Below are positions 1 to 8,519 of a stretch of 64,000 nucleotides of DNA, in pieces. The DNA is from a bacterium (GTDB lineage Bacteria > Myxococcota_A > Bradymonadia > UBA7976 > UBA1532). The stretch spans positions 1-64,000 of the forward strand of contig JAUHXC010000037.1 of NCBI GenBank assembly GCA_030427205.1, read 5' to 3'. Positions within the stretch are counted from its first letter, which is position 1, and each line of letters opens with the position of its first letter. The translations under genes were made by a program, and so were the position numbers. The notes below the pieces were generated by a model. The model had not been told where the DNA came from. It saw only the letters and a program-made list of their open reading frames with translations, and searched no databases.

Positions 1-41
1 CGAGGGTTGTTCACTCGATCTACGCGTAGCGCAGCAAACCC

Positions 42-785
42 GTGACCCGAGGAGCCGGATGCGGGAGTTCCGCACGTCCGGATCTGTGGGAGCCCCGGTC
101 GGGTGACCGGCCGGGGCCACCCGACTGGCAGCCGCTGCATGGCTTCCGCAAGGGCTTCGTCTCGGGGCTCGCTCGTGCCGGCGTCCAGGAGCGCGTGGCG
201 TGCTTCCTCACCGGGCATCAGCGGCCCGGCGACGTGCATACGACCGTCTACACGGCTTCGGATACGCTGCTCGAACTGGCGCGCGAGGCCGTCGCGCAGA
301 TCCCGCCGTTGGCGGCGTTGCCGGCGCCGAAGCCGCCCGAGCCCGAGCCCTGCCCCGAGGGGATCGTGGTGCCGGTCGACGGGCGGATCGACTGGGACGC
401 GCAGCCGCTGGGGCTGATGTCGGACACGGCGATCGCCAAGGCGCTGACCGCGGCGGGCGTCCGGGTGACGCGGCCGGCGGTCCGCTATCATCGCTGCCGT
501 CGGGGTATCCCGCCGTTCCGCGGACCGACGGCGCCGAAGGGCATCGACTGGTCGCGGGTCGATTGGGGCAGCTATGCCGGGATGACGCTGGTCGAGATCG
601 GCGAGCGGCTCGGCGTCTCGGCCCAGGAGGTGGGCCGTAGGCGGGCCTTGGCGGGCGTCGGTCGGGACGAGGACGAGCCGGGCGAACAGCTGACTGGATC
701 GTGTCGGGAGGGCTGTCCGACGGGGCCCCCTTCGGGCCCCTGTGTACGGTGTGTGTACACTGCGTGTACGCCGGCTCAGGGGTGA
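42..785 (+). pseudogene. Tyrosine recombinase, C-terminal half only (integrase copy 1)
   Basis: Only the end of the catalytic domain is present: the HGFRK box (HxxR), LTGH, and VYT with the nucleophilic Tyr. An in-frame stop at 27-29 lies just upstream, so the arm-binding and core-binding domains and the first catalytic Arg cannot be read in this frame. After the Tyr comes a linker rich in Pro, then a module (SDTAIAKALTAAGVRVTR, then GIDW...DWGSY...IGERLGVSAQEVGRR) that looks like two small helix-turn-helix units. The same extension occurs in the integrase at 34,256-35,718, which shows the two are paralogues. The stop lies 13 bp before the gene-tail repeat at 799, as expected for an integrase at the end of its element. 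It could be a decayed integrase, or its 5' part could sit in another frame to the left of the window. Confidence 0.7.
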
Positions 786-798
786 AAGGGCAAAAACC

Positions 799-850
799 CT
801 ACTTTTTCCGGCTCTTATACGCCTTTGCTTTGTACTTTTTGGAATACGCA
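799..850 (-). other. Left attachment-site copy: orphan 3' end of a VWA-lipoprotein-like gene
   Basis: Read on the minus strand, these bases encode AYSKKYKAKAYKSRKK and a TAG stop. The genuine VWA lipoprotein gene at the right end of the island ends AYTKKYKSKAYGTKKR and TAG. The two tails have the same length (17 codons counting the stop). They share the exact 13-mer TTGTACTTTTTGG, at 830-842 and 35,852-35,864. No gene is attached to the left copy. This is what an att duplicate at the 3' end of a protein-coding gene looks like. The similarity drops upstream of the AY.KKYK codons, so the core is about 50 bp and diverged. Confidence 0.65.
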
Positions 851-977
851 GAAGCTAGGCTGGCCGAGGGTAGGGTACAGGCTGTCGCCCCAGGGCCAGA
901 GCCCAAGCGGGATGCGGGTGCAAGCCATTTCCCCAGGTTGGCTCATCATGCCCCGGAACGCCCCACCGCCGTCAACC

Positions 978-1060
978 GCTCGTGCCCACCTCGTGCCCAC
1001 GCGCCCCGTACTTTTTGGCCTTGGTTCGGGCCCAGCAGCGAGATGCCGTGCCCACACGCC
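978..1060 (+). repeat. CGTGCCCAC direct repeats and a third GTACTTTTTGG copy beside the left att site
   Basis: CGTGCCCAC occurs at about 981, 991 and 1046. GTACTTTTTGG, part of the att 13-mer, recurs at 1008-1018. A very similar pair (TGTGCCCAT then CGTGCCCAA) sits at about 35,777-35,791, just before the right att copy. Short direct repeats next to a crossover core are typical of integrase arm sites, so this may be arm-binding DNA. That is inference. The rest of 786-1325 holds no convincing gene; its last 100 bases are AT-richer and probably hold the promoter of the 1,326 gene. Confidence 0.4.
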
Positions 1061-1325
1061 GCGGCCATCAGTGGGCCAGGAGCCGCAGCCCTCGTCCAGT
1101 AGGTCGCTCAGGTCGAGGATGGCGGCTTGGCGGTCGAGGCAGGCCCGGCCGAATGGGCCCGTGGCGGGCGGCGCGGCGTTTCCGCTCGTCGTGCTGGGAC
1201 GCGGGCATTGCTGCTCTTGGCCAAAGCGGTTGCTCCTGCTATTCTCCGTGTCAAGAACTTATTGGTTATTCAAGGTGACTTAACACATCCAGTATGGGCA
1301 CAACCTGTGGCAAAGGGCACCCGGA

Positions 1326-2774
1326 ATGCGCACTCTCCTCATCATGGCCGCGATCACTTCATTCAGCACGAGCTACGCCGCGCGGGTCCCCGACGGGGAC
1401 GTGGTTCTGTCGATTAACGATGAAGGCGAACCTGTGGGATCGCCTTGGACGCTGTCGGCTGGTGGGGCGGACGCGCCGCTGCCCGCAGGGTTGTCCATCG
1501 GGGGCCGAGCCGTATTCGACGTCTCGGTCTACCCCCAGGGCATTCTGGTCTTCAACGCGGTCGGCTTCGACGCGGACGCGCCTCGGCCGCTGGCGGACTT
1601 GCTCATGGGGTCGGTCGTTGCCCCATTCTGGGCGACGCTCGCGCCCGCTGTGTGTGGTGAGGTGCCGGCCGGCACCGTAGAGCGCGCGAGTGGTCCCGAT
1701 CGCTTGACCATCATTTGGCGTGCCATTTCTCTGGCCGGGTGCCGCGACGACGAGCAGCTGTCCACGTTCAGCGCGACCCTGGCGTGGGACGACGAGGCGG
1801 TCGTTCGAAGCATCGAGTTCCGGTACGAGACCTTGCCGGCCGAGACGCTGGAGTTGGAGCCCAGGGCTGGGTTCCGCTTTGATGTCGCCGACGGGGCGAG
1901 CACCGTATTCGAGTTGTTGCCGGATCAAGGAGGCACGCCCTTGCGGGGGCGTGCCAAGCTCTTGCTCGACGGCACCAGTGATGGCGAGTCGGGTGCGTGG
2001 ATGATCGAACTCAGCGATGCCGGGCAGATTGTGGGCGAACGCGAGCCAGAGAACTTCGAGGACGACGGGGAGACCAGAAGGCGGCCGGATGGCTGGCGCG
2101 ATGCGGACAACTGCCCGGATCATTACAACCCGCTGCAGGAGGACGCCGACAGGGACTTGATCGGCGACGCTTGCGACCCCGACGCCGACGCGGATGAGGT
2201 TTTTGCCGACGACAATTGTCCACTGGTCAGAAACCGCGGCCAAGAGGATGCGGACGGGGACGGTCAGGGAGATGCCTGCGATTCGGATGATGACGACGAC
2301 GGCTGGCCTGATGCGTTCGATCGATGCCCCCTGCGCCATGATCCCAGCAACCACGACCTGGATCGAGACGGCACCGGTGATGCCTGTGACCTCGACATAG
2401 ATGGCGATGACGAAGCCGCGCTCTTCCGTGCCCCGTTGGTGGTCGATACCTGCCCCTTCGTTTTCGATCCTGCCCGGGGGGATCTGGATCGTGATGGTCT
2501 CGGGGACGCGTGCGATCTGCTGCCCTCGACGCCGTGCAGAATCACCTGTGCCTGGCAGAGGGACCTTGACGGTGACGGAGTCGGTGACTTCTTCGACGTA
2601 TGCCCGACGGTGTGGGACCCTGATCAACTCGACCGAGATGGCGACGGCATGGGTGATACCTGTGATCCGGACGATGATGGAGACGGCTCGAACGACGCGC
2701 TGGACGTATTCTGGCGGTTCGGTCTGGACGGCTTCCGTGGGATCGACATCACCCCAATGCCCAGGTTGCCATGA
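1326..2774 (+). CDS. Secreted NIDO-like / thrombospondin type-3 repeat protein
   Basis: 482 aa. The N-terminus is a signal peptide (MRTLLIMAAITSFSTSYA, cleavage near residue 18). Residues about 25-215 form a beta-rich domain with features of nidogen-like (NIDO) domains: APFWATL, LTIIWRAISL, FSATLAWDD and IEFRYE. From about residue 245 there are five calcium-binding TSP3 repeats of the type CP...DxDxDGxGDACD. There is no MYXO-CTERM tail, so it may be released or held by the partner encoded next. It starts a run of genes joined by 4-bp overlaps: the next start codon overlaps its stop. An extracellular calcium-stiffened stalk or adhesin is the likely role. The partner molecule is unknown. Confidence 0.8.
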   Translation: MRTLLIMAAITSFSTSYAARVPDGDVVLSINDEGEPVGSPWTLSAGGADAPLPAGLSIGGRAVFDVSVYPQGILVFNAVGFDADAPRPLADLLMGSVVAPFWATLAPAVCGEVPAGTVERASGPDRLTIIWRAISLAGCRDDEQLSTFSATLAWDDEAVVRSIEFRYETLPAETLELEPRAGFRFDVADGASTVFELLPDQGGTPLRGRAKLLLDGTSDGESGAWMIELSDAGQIVGEREPENFEDDGETRRRPDGWRDADNCPDHYNPLQEDADRDLIGDACDPDADADEVFADDNCPLVRNRGQEDADGDGQGDACDSDDDDDGWPDAFDRCPLRHDPSNHDLDRDGTGDACDLDIDGDDEAALFRAPLVVDTCPFVFDPARGDLDRDGLGDACDLLPSTPCRITCAWQRDLDGDGVGDFFDVCPTVWDPDQLDRDGDGMGDTCDPDDDGDGSNDALDVFWRFGLDGFRGIDITPMPRLP

Positions 2775-5356
2775 GGAACTCCCTCGCGCTCGTGCTCGTC
2801 GGCGCCCTGGCGTGCGGTACGGCCTGGGCTCAGGATGGGGCACCTCTCATCGATGGGCTCGGGGGTCCCGTCGGGCTGGGTGAGCCGCATGGCGGGCTGG
2901 ATGCGCTCGAACTTCGGCCTGCATTTGCCGATGGCATCACGTACTACGCCGATGAGCCCGAGCATGTCATCCGGCTCAACTGGATGGGCAGCCTCTCGTT
3001 CGACTACACCGACGCTCGGCAGGTGCAGCCGGTCCCCCAGCCGTTGAGTGACGACGGGGTCTCGTTCAGACGGATCGTTGGCTTCTTCCACAGCGCGAGC
3101 CTGGCCAACTTCCAACTTGGCGAGCCAGACCCGACGATCACCTACTACGCGAGCCTCCCACCGGATCCCGAGGAGGGGGCGCCGGGGCGCTTCATCGCGA
3201 CATGGCATAGGGTGCCCAATCGTGGCCCCGCTCTGGCCACATACAACTCGTGGCAGATCGTACTGATCGAGGGCCCCGATCCGGCCAACTTCGAGATCGA
3301 GTTCCGCTACAACGCCTGCAACTGGGCCAATGGCATCGACCGCGAAGACCGCAAGGCCGTGATGGGTTTCGACGGCGGCGAAGGGATCGACGGTCCGGGT
3401 TGGATGTGGCCTGGCTCGATGACCGACGATGTGCTCCTGCTATGTAGCTTGTCCAACGTGCGCGAGCCGGGCGTGTTTCGCTACCAGGTCGTTGATGGCA
3501 TCCCCACCGGCTGCGGTATCGACGCCGAGCCCTCGCCGGGCCCCGATCGCTGCGCCGACGGCAACCACCTGCCGGGCGACGGCTGCTCACCCGCATGCTA
3601 CGTCGAGCCCGACGCCGACGGCGACGGCCAGACCGAGGCGCCACACCCGGACTCGGTTGATCCCCGCGGGGTCTACGACCAGTGCGCCGATCCCGATGAC
3701 ATGGCATGCAACGACGACACGGACGGCGACGGCATCCCCCCTCATCTCGACAACTGCGACGACGAAGACAACCCCGAGCAGTGGGACTATGACGGGGATG
3801 GCGTCGGTGACGCCTGCGAGCTCGACCCCGATGACGATGTCCTGCCGACCGAAGCCATCGCCGAGATGGCAAACCGCCCGGCGGATATCTGCCCGCTCAT
3901 CTACAGCGCCGGCACCCGACTGGTCGATCCGGGCCCACCGCCCTTCGTGCAGCAGCCGGACATCGACCGCGACGATGTGGGTGATGCGTGCGACCCCGAT
4001 GACGACGGCGACGGCGTGCTCGACTGCGGCGGTGATGGGATCTGCAACCCCGACGACGACGGCTATAACAACGACCGCGACCATGAGACCGACGAAGGCG
4101 GAGAGTGCGACGAGGCGTCGAACTGCCACCACGGTGGTCGGGACTTCTTCGACAATGACGCCGATGGCCGAGTCGATGAGGCCGACGAACGTGCCTACGC
4201 CTTCGCGGTGTGGCCTGGCCGCGACCAGCCGCCGTCGCTACCGGAAGACAACTGCCGACGTATCCCCAACCCCGACCAACTCGACCTGGACGGGGATGGC
4301 ATCGGCGACGCCTGCGATCCCGATATCGACGGCGATGGCATCCCCAATTGCGAAGGCAACGGCATCTGCGGTCCACACGCCGACGGGCGGGACAACGACG
4401 GCGACGACGAGATCGACGAAGAGGGCGAGTGCGCCGAAGGCTGTGGCGAGGAGCCCGACCTCATCGACCAGGACCAGGACGGCTGGGTCGACGAAGACCG
4501 GGAGCGGCGGCAGGCGATGGCCGACGGCCTGACGCTGCCCGCCGTCATCGACAACTGTCCCCGCGTCGCGAGTGACAACCTCGAAGACTGGGACGGCGAC
4601 GGCATCGGCGACGTCTGCGACGACAGCGACGGAGACGGTGACGTCGACGCGGTCGACAACTGCCGAGAAGTCCGGAACCCGAATCAGGAAGACGCTGACG
4701 GAGACGGTGAAGGCGACGCCTGCGACGACGACATCGACGGAGACGGTATCCTGAACGACCGGGACAGCTGCCCGGACGACGTCAACACCGGGTTCGACAC
4801 CGACGGGGACGGGCGGGACAACATCTGCGACGAGGATGATGACGATGACGGCGTCAATGACATCTACGACAAGTGTTCGGAGATCTACGACCCTGACCAA
4901 GAGAATCTGGACGGCGACGATCTCGGCGACGCGTGTGATCCCGACATCGATGGCGACGGCATCGGCAACACCGCCGACGTCTGCCCCCGAGTCGACGATG
5001 GCCCAACCGACACCGATGGCGACGGGGCCGGTGATCTGTGCGACGACGACGATGACGGCGACGGCGTCTTGGACGACGCCCCCGACATCTGCCCGCTGAC
5101 CCCTGATCCCGACCAGCTCGACCTCGACGGCGATGGCATCGGGGACGCCTGCGATCCCATCGACGACCGACCGTTCGACATCCGCACGCCCGAGGAGAAG
5201 TGCGTCATCCTCATCCGCGATCGGGCACCGACCGCCGAGCGCCTCCGCCACTGCCCGCCGCCTGCCGATGATGGCTGCTCGACGACCCCTGACAAGCCTA
5301 CGCCGAGCGCATGGTGGCTGCTCGGGCTGCTGGGGCTCGCACGTCGCCGGCGATGA
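2771..5356 (+). CDS. Surface-anchored NIDO/TSP3 repeat protein with MYXO-CTERM tail
   Basis: 861 aa. Signal peptide ending AWA/QDG. A NIDO-like domain lies at about residues 45-235 (FIATWHRV, NSWQIVLIEG, FEIEFRYNACNWANG). A degenerate Cys-rich DUF4215-type piece follows (PDRCADGNHLPGDGCSPAC, about 255-275). Many TSP3 repeats fill about residues 275-810. The C-terminus is Cys, a hydrophobic stretch (WWLLGLLGLA) and RRRR, the hallmark of MYXO-CTERM sorting. In Myxococcota this tail leads to processing and lipid-type surface display. ATG overlaps the previous stop (ATGA) and its own stop overlaps the toxin start, so it should be translated with both. It is likely the surface-exposed partner of the operon. 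Confidence 0.85.
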   Translation: MRNSLALVLVGALACGTAWAQDGAPLIDGLGGPVGLGEPHGGLDALELRPAFADGITYYADEPEHVIRLNWMGSLSFDYTDARQVQPVPQPLSDDGVSFRRIVGFFHSASLANFQLGEPDPTITYYASLPPDPEEGAPGRFIATWHRVPNRGPALATYNSWQIVLIEGPDPANFEIEFRYNACNWANGIDREDRKAVMGFDGGEGIDGPGWMWPGSMTDDVLLLCSLSNVREPGVFRYQVVDGIPTGCGIDAEPSPGPDRCADGNHLPGDGCSPACYVEPDADGDGQTEAPHPDSVDPRGVYDQCADPDDMACNDDTDGDGIPPHLDNCDDEDNPEQWDYDGDGVGDACELDPDDDVLPTEAIAEMANRPADICPLIYSAGTRLVDPGPPPFVQQPDIDRDDVGDACDPDDDGDGVLDCGGDGICNPDDDGYNNDRDHETDEGGECDEASNCHHGGRDFFDNDADGRVDEADERAYAFAVWPGRDQPPSLPEDNCRRIPNPDQLDLDGDGIGDACDPDIDGDGIPNCEGNGICGPHADGRDNDGDDEIDEEGECAEGCGEEPDLIDQDQDGWVDEDRERRQAMADGLTLPAVIDNCPRVASDNLEDWDGDGIGDVCDDSDGDGDVDAVDNCREVRNPNQEDADGDGEGDACDDDIDGDGILNDRDSCPDDVNTGFDTDGDGRDNICDEDDDDDGVNDIYDKCSEIYDPDQENLDGDDLGDACDPDIDGDGIGNTADVCPRVDDGPTDTDGDGAGDLCDDDDDGDGVLDDAPDICPLTPDPDQLDLDGDGIGDACDPIDDRPFDIRTPEEKCVILIRDRAPTAERLRHCPPPADDGCSTTPDKPTPSAWWLLGLLGLARRRR

Positions 5357-7611
5357 GAGTCTTCGGTCACATCCACCAGATCCTCATGGACGCTGGCCTG
5401 AGCGTCGGGCCGGCTGCGCAAGCACTCGACGCTCAACTCGCCGCTCAGGCCCAGAGCGCCGAGCTGCTCGGGCAACCGCCACCGCGACCGCTGACCCCAG
5501 CCGAGGCGCAATCCGCGGAGTTGCAGGCGCAGGACCCGGTCGCGAACTGTGTCGCCGAGCGCGGCGGCGACCCGAGCTTCCGCGACGCCGGGTTGCCCGG
5601 CGCGGCCGAGACCGCGGAGCTGACCGCCGCCTGCGAAGCCACCGAGCAAGGCCACGCAGACTTGCCACCACGGCCGGAGCCCATTGCGACCGGCGCGGTC
5701 CTCGACGCGAACGCGGCGGACGCCTGGCAGACCGACAGCCTCACGGCGCGGCTCACCGATGCCCAGATGGCGGGGCTCGACCTCTCGGACCGCATGGCCC
5801 TCCTTCGGCACATTGCGCACGGCGCTCGGGTGGATGGAGAAGACGAGCAGACGATCATCCGCCTGCTCGCCAATGCGCCCGATCCGGCGGCGGTCTTGGT
5901 GGAGCTGCGGGCCGATCAGTCGGCGTTGTTCCGCCAGCTCGACCGGGTCATCGACGGCGACAGCTACGCCGAGTACCGCGGGGTGCTCCGGGCGGCATGG
6001 TTCGCTGCGCTCGGCCCGGCCGAAGCAGCGGCGGCGATCCAGAACCCCGTCACGGCGCTGCCGTGGGCCGACCCGGGACTGATCAGCTCGCTGACCGGCG
6101 ATGGCCGGGTGCTCTACGACCAGGTCGAGATCGGCGAGGACGGGCTGATCCACATCGAGGCGCGGGTCACCCGCGGACCGGTGGCGATCCCGCTGAAGTG
6201 GCCCCCGCTCGATCCGCTCGCGATGGTCGCCGTGCGCTACTTCGCCGACGAGGCCGACTTCGAGGCCGGCGCGGGCGAAGTGCAGTACATGCCGGCGGTC
6301 GAATTCCTCGGGCTGTACCACAAGCAGGTCGGCCAGACGCGCCGGCAACTGCTTGATCTCAGCCTGCTGGGCCTCGGCGCGATGGGGGTCGTCGGTGCAG
6401 GCAGCCGGCTGACGCTGTTGCTCAGCGCCGTCGAAGCCGCGATCGGTGCCGCGGACATCGTGATCCGAGAGCATCGCGCGGGGATCGCGGCCAGTGAGGG
6501 CGGGCAGGACTTTCTCGACGCCTGGGACCGTGTGATGACGCTGGCCGCCGTCTATGGGATCGCCCAGGTCGCGCGCCAGTTGCCCGAGTTGGTCCGCGGG
6601 GCGCGCAATGCATGGCAGCGCGCATCGGGTCAGGCGGATGGACTCGACGCAGCGGGTCGCGCGGCCGTCGAGGCTCGATTGGCCGAGTTGGAAGCGCATG
6701 TACAGCAAGCCCAACGGGCGAGCAAGCTGCGGCAGCCGAAGGCGTCGCCGGAGGCTGTGGATGAGACCAAGGCGGCGCTGCTCGACACGCGCCCCCACGT
6801 TCGCGACACGCATTTCGCGGACCGCGCGGCGGAGCACGCACCCGACACCGGCCGCCTGCCGGGTGGCGTATCAGTGCCGGGTCTTCGCAAGGTCGTGGTG
6901 GTCGAGTCGATGCCCGGCGGAGATCCCGTTTCGAAGGTCGAGGTCTTCGACGTCGACGGGCAGTCGCTGGGCACGATCAAGTCGGTCAAGGATGGCACTG
7001 CCGAGGTGTTCAAGGTGCCCTTCGAGCCATCCATGCGGCTGAAGGTCACCCGGGCTGACGGCAGTACGGTCGATTGGACTTCCGGGCCGGCCCCGCCCGA
7101 AGGGCTTCGGCTGCGGATCAAGGCGAACAAGGCGTTTCGGAAGAATGGCTTCGCGGGTGGCCACACGCGAGAGGCTTGGGACGATGTGCAGACCATATAC
7201 GGCGGGGTCATCCGTGAATCCGGGCATCGGCAGATAGGTTTCGATGTGCCGGGTCATGGGCCGATTGAGGTGAGTCAGATTCGCTACGAAGTCAAGGGGG
7301 CGACCGGTTGGAAGCCCGTTGCGCAGCCCAAGACCATCTTCGAGGGGCCGGGGGATCATCAACTCGTCGCCTTCGAGGAGTACATGACTCCCTACGTCGC
7401 CGATGCGATCGCCGACGCACCCGATGCGGTCGAGTTGACCGTGAGCGTGCCGGTCCTGAACCGGGCCGGTGAGCCGACCGATGTGCGTGTCCACCTGATT
7501 CGTCGAGGCGGTGAAGATGGTCAGGCGCGAATACACAGTTGGTGGGTAGACGACGCGAGCTTTGGCGACGCGAGGCTCACCCTCGGGGACTCGAATGGAG
7601 GTGCACCGTGA
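5353..7611 (+). CDS. Polymorphic-toxin-like protein, GGH-motif C-terminal domain
   Basis: 752 aa from the ATG that overlaps the TSP3 protein's stop; no signal peptide. The first 300 residues are Ala-rich and helical, with a segment (ANAPDPAAVLVELRADQ...YRGVLR) of the kind seen in pre-toxin regions. A hydrophobic hairpin follows at about 335-420 (LLDLSLLGLGAMGVVGAG, then LTLAAVYGIA), then a charged helix. The last 250 residues hold a beta-rich region and a domain beginning KNGFAGGHTREAW and ending KTIFEG and SWWVDD. This resembles the GGH...KT(V/I)(Y/F) nuclease-type domains found at the C-termini of CdiA-like toxins. I recall the family only loosely, so the activity is unproven. Two small paralogous genes follow with overlaps, as immunity genes do. 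Confidence 0.6.
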   Translation: MRVFGHIHQILMDAGLSVGPAAQALDAQLAAQAQSAELLGQPPPRPLTPAEAQSAELQAQDPVANCVAERGGDPSFRDAGLPGAAETAELTAACEATEQGHADLPPRPEPIATGAVLDANAADAWQTDSLTARLTDAQMAGLDLSDRMALLRHIAHGARVDGEDEQTIIRLLANAPDPAAVLVELRADQSALFRQLDRVIDGDSYAEYRGVLRAAWFAALGPAEAAAAIQNPVTALPWADPGLISSLTGDGRVLYDQVEIGEDGLIHIEARVTRGPVAIPLKWPPLDPLAMVAVRYFADEADFEAGAGEVQYMPAVEFLGLYHKQVGQTRRQLLDLSLLGLGAMGVVGAGSRLTLLLSAVEAAIGAADIVIREHRAGIAASEGGQDFLDAWDRVMTLAAVYGIAQVARQLPELVRGARNAWQRASGQADGLDAAGRAAVEARLAELEAHVQQAQRASKLRQPKASPEAVDETKAALLDTRPHVRDTHFADRAAEHAPDTGRLPGGVSVPGLRKVVVVESMPGGDPVSKVEVFDVDGQSLGTIKSVKDGTAEVFKVPFEPSMRLKVTRADGSTVDWTSGPAPPEGLRLRIKANKAFRKNGFAGGHTREAWDDVQTIYGGVIRESGHRQIGFDVPGHGPIEVSQIRYEVKGATGWKPVAQPKTIFEGPGDHQLVAFEEYMTPYVADAIADAPDAVELTVSVPVLNRAGEPTDVRVHLIRRGGEDGQARIHSWWVDDASFGDARLTLGDSNGGAP

Positions 7612-8051
7612 CAGACAGCCGCCCGTACCCGGGCGTGCGCGAGCACGTCGGCCGAGTTTCGGCGTCCGGCAAGCGGGTCGAGATCTCGGATGATCCTCGA
7701 CGCGTCATTGCTGATGTCTTGCGTCTGGCGCTCGATGCGCCCGAGCGCACTGCGGCAGTGCTGATGGCCGCCTTGACGCCGGGAGGGGATGAGTATGGCT
7801 CGCCGGGAGGCGACTCTATCGTCTTGATGGAGGAGCCCGAGGACATCCCCGTCCAGTTCCAACGCCATATCGGCGGCTCAGATCTCGCAGCACGCGAGCT
7901 CTGGCTGGTAAGTCGCTACACGCCCGGACAGGGGTATGACGAAGCCGTGATCGAAGGCAAGGCGCTGCGCGAGTTGGTCGAACGGTTTGCCCAGGTCCTG
8001 GATGCCTTGGATCTGCGTCGAGGCGAGCGAAGCCGACGGCAGACTGATTGA
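7608..8051 (+). CDS. Putative immunity protein 1
   Basis: 147 aa, GTG start inside the toxin's stop (GTGA) and preceded by GGAGG. A small soluble protein of no family known to me. Key stretches are ISDDPRRVIADVL, PGGDEYGSPGGDSIVLMEEPED and ARELWLVSRYTPGQG, ending in a helix. The gene immediately downstream encodes a clear paralogue with the same layout. Being small, acidic, coupled to a toxin gene and duplicated in tandem are all typical of immunity genes. The role is inferred from context only. Confidence 0.6.
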   Translation: MTDSRPYPGVREHVGRVSASGKRVEISDDPRRVIADVLRLALDAPERTAAVLMAALTPGGDEYGSPGGDSIVLMEEPEDIPVQFQRHIGGSDLAARELWLVSRYTPGQGYDEAVIEGKALRELVERFAQVLDALDLRRGERSRRQTD

Positions 8052-8459
8052 TTGGTGCGGCTCGTGTGTCTGCCGACCTATGTTCGCCAGGCTGTCGGGG
8101 ACATCGCGTTGTCGGGTGGCCGCCTTCTCGTCAGCGATGATCCGAAGTCCGTGATCGGCGATGTCCTGCACATGGCGGTGACCGGCACGGATCACTCTGT
8201 CGACGAGCTGATCGCCGAGTTGCGGCCCGGTGGCCAGGAGTACAATTCGGGTGCGGGGCATATGCTCTTGTGGTTGGAAGATGAGGACGACGCGCCCCGC
8301 GAGTTCACACCGGCGCTGTCACAAGACCAGCTCGAGCATCACGAGGTCTGGCTGGTGGTGGCCGACACATGGGGGCAGGGCTCCGAGCATGCCGTCGTGA
8401 TCGGCGACGTGCTGAGGGGTCTCGTCGAGCGCGCGGGCAAGGTCCTCCAGAGGTCGTGA
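8052..8459 (+). CDS. Putative immunity protein 2 (paralogue of the preceding gene)
   Basis: About 135 aa. It starts directly after the previous stop, with TTG at 8052 or GTG at 8055. It aligns with the preceding protein throughout: VSDDPKSVIGDVLHMAV against ISDDPRRVIADVLRLAL; PGGQEYNSGAGHMLLWLEDEDD against PGGDEYGSPGGDSIVLMEEPED; HEVWLVVADTWGQG against RELWLVSRYTPGQG. Divergent tandem copies suggest recognition of more than one toxin variant. It converges on the McrC-like gene, whose stop is only 60 bp away. Confidence 0.55.
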   Translation: MVRLVCLPTYVRQAVGDIALSGGRLLVSDDPKSVIGDVLHMAVTGTDHSVDELIAELRPGGQEYNSGAGHMLLWLEDEDDAPREFTPALSQDQLEHHEVWLVVADTWGQGSEHAVVIGDVLRGLVERAGKVLQRS

Positions 8460-8519
8460 TGGTATCGAGAGGGCGGCCGGTGGTGTCGTTGAAGAGCGAT
8501 GGCGGCGTCCGAGGTGCGA

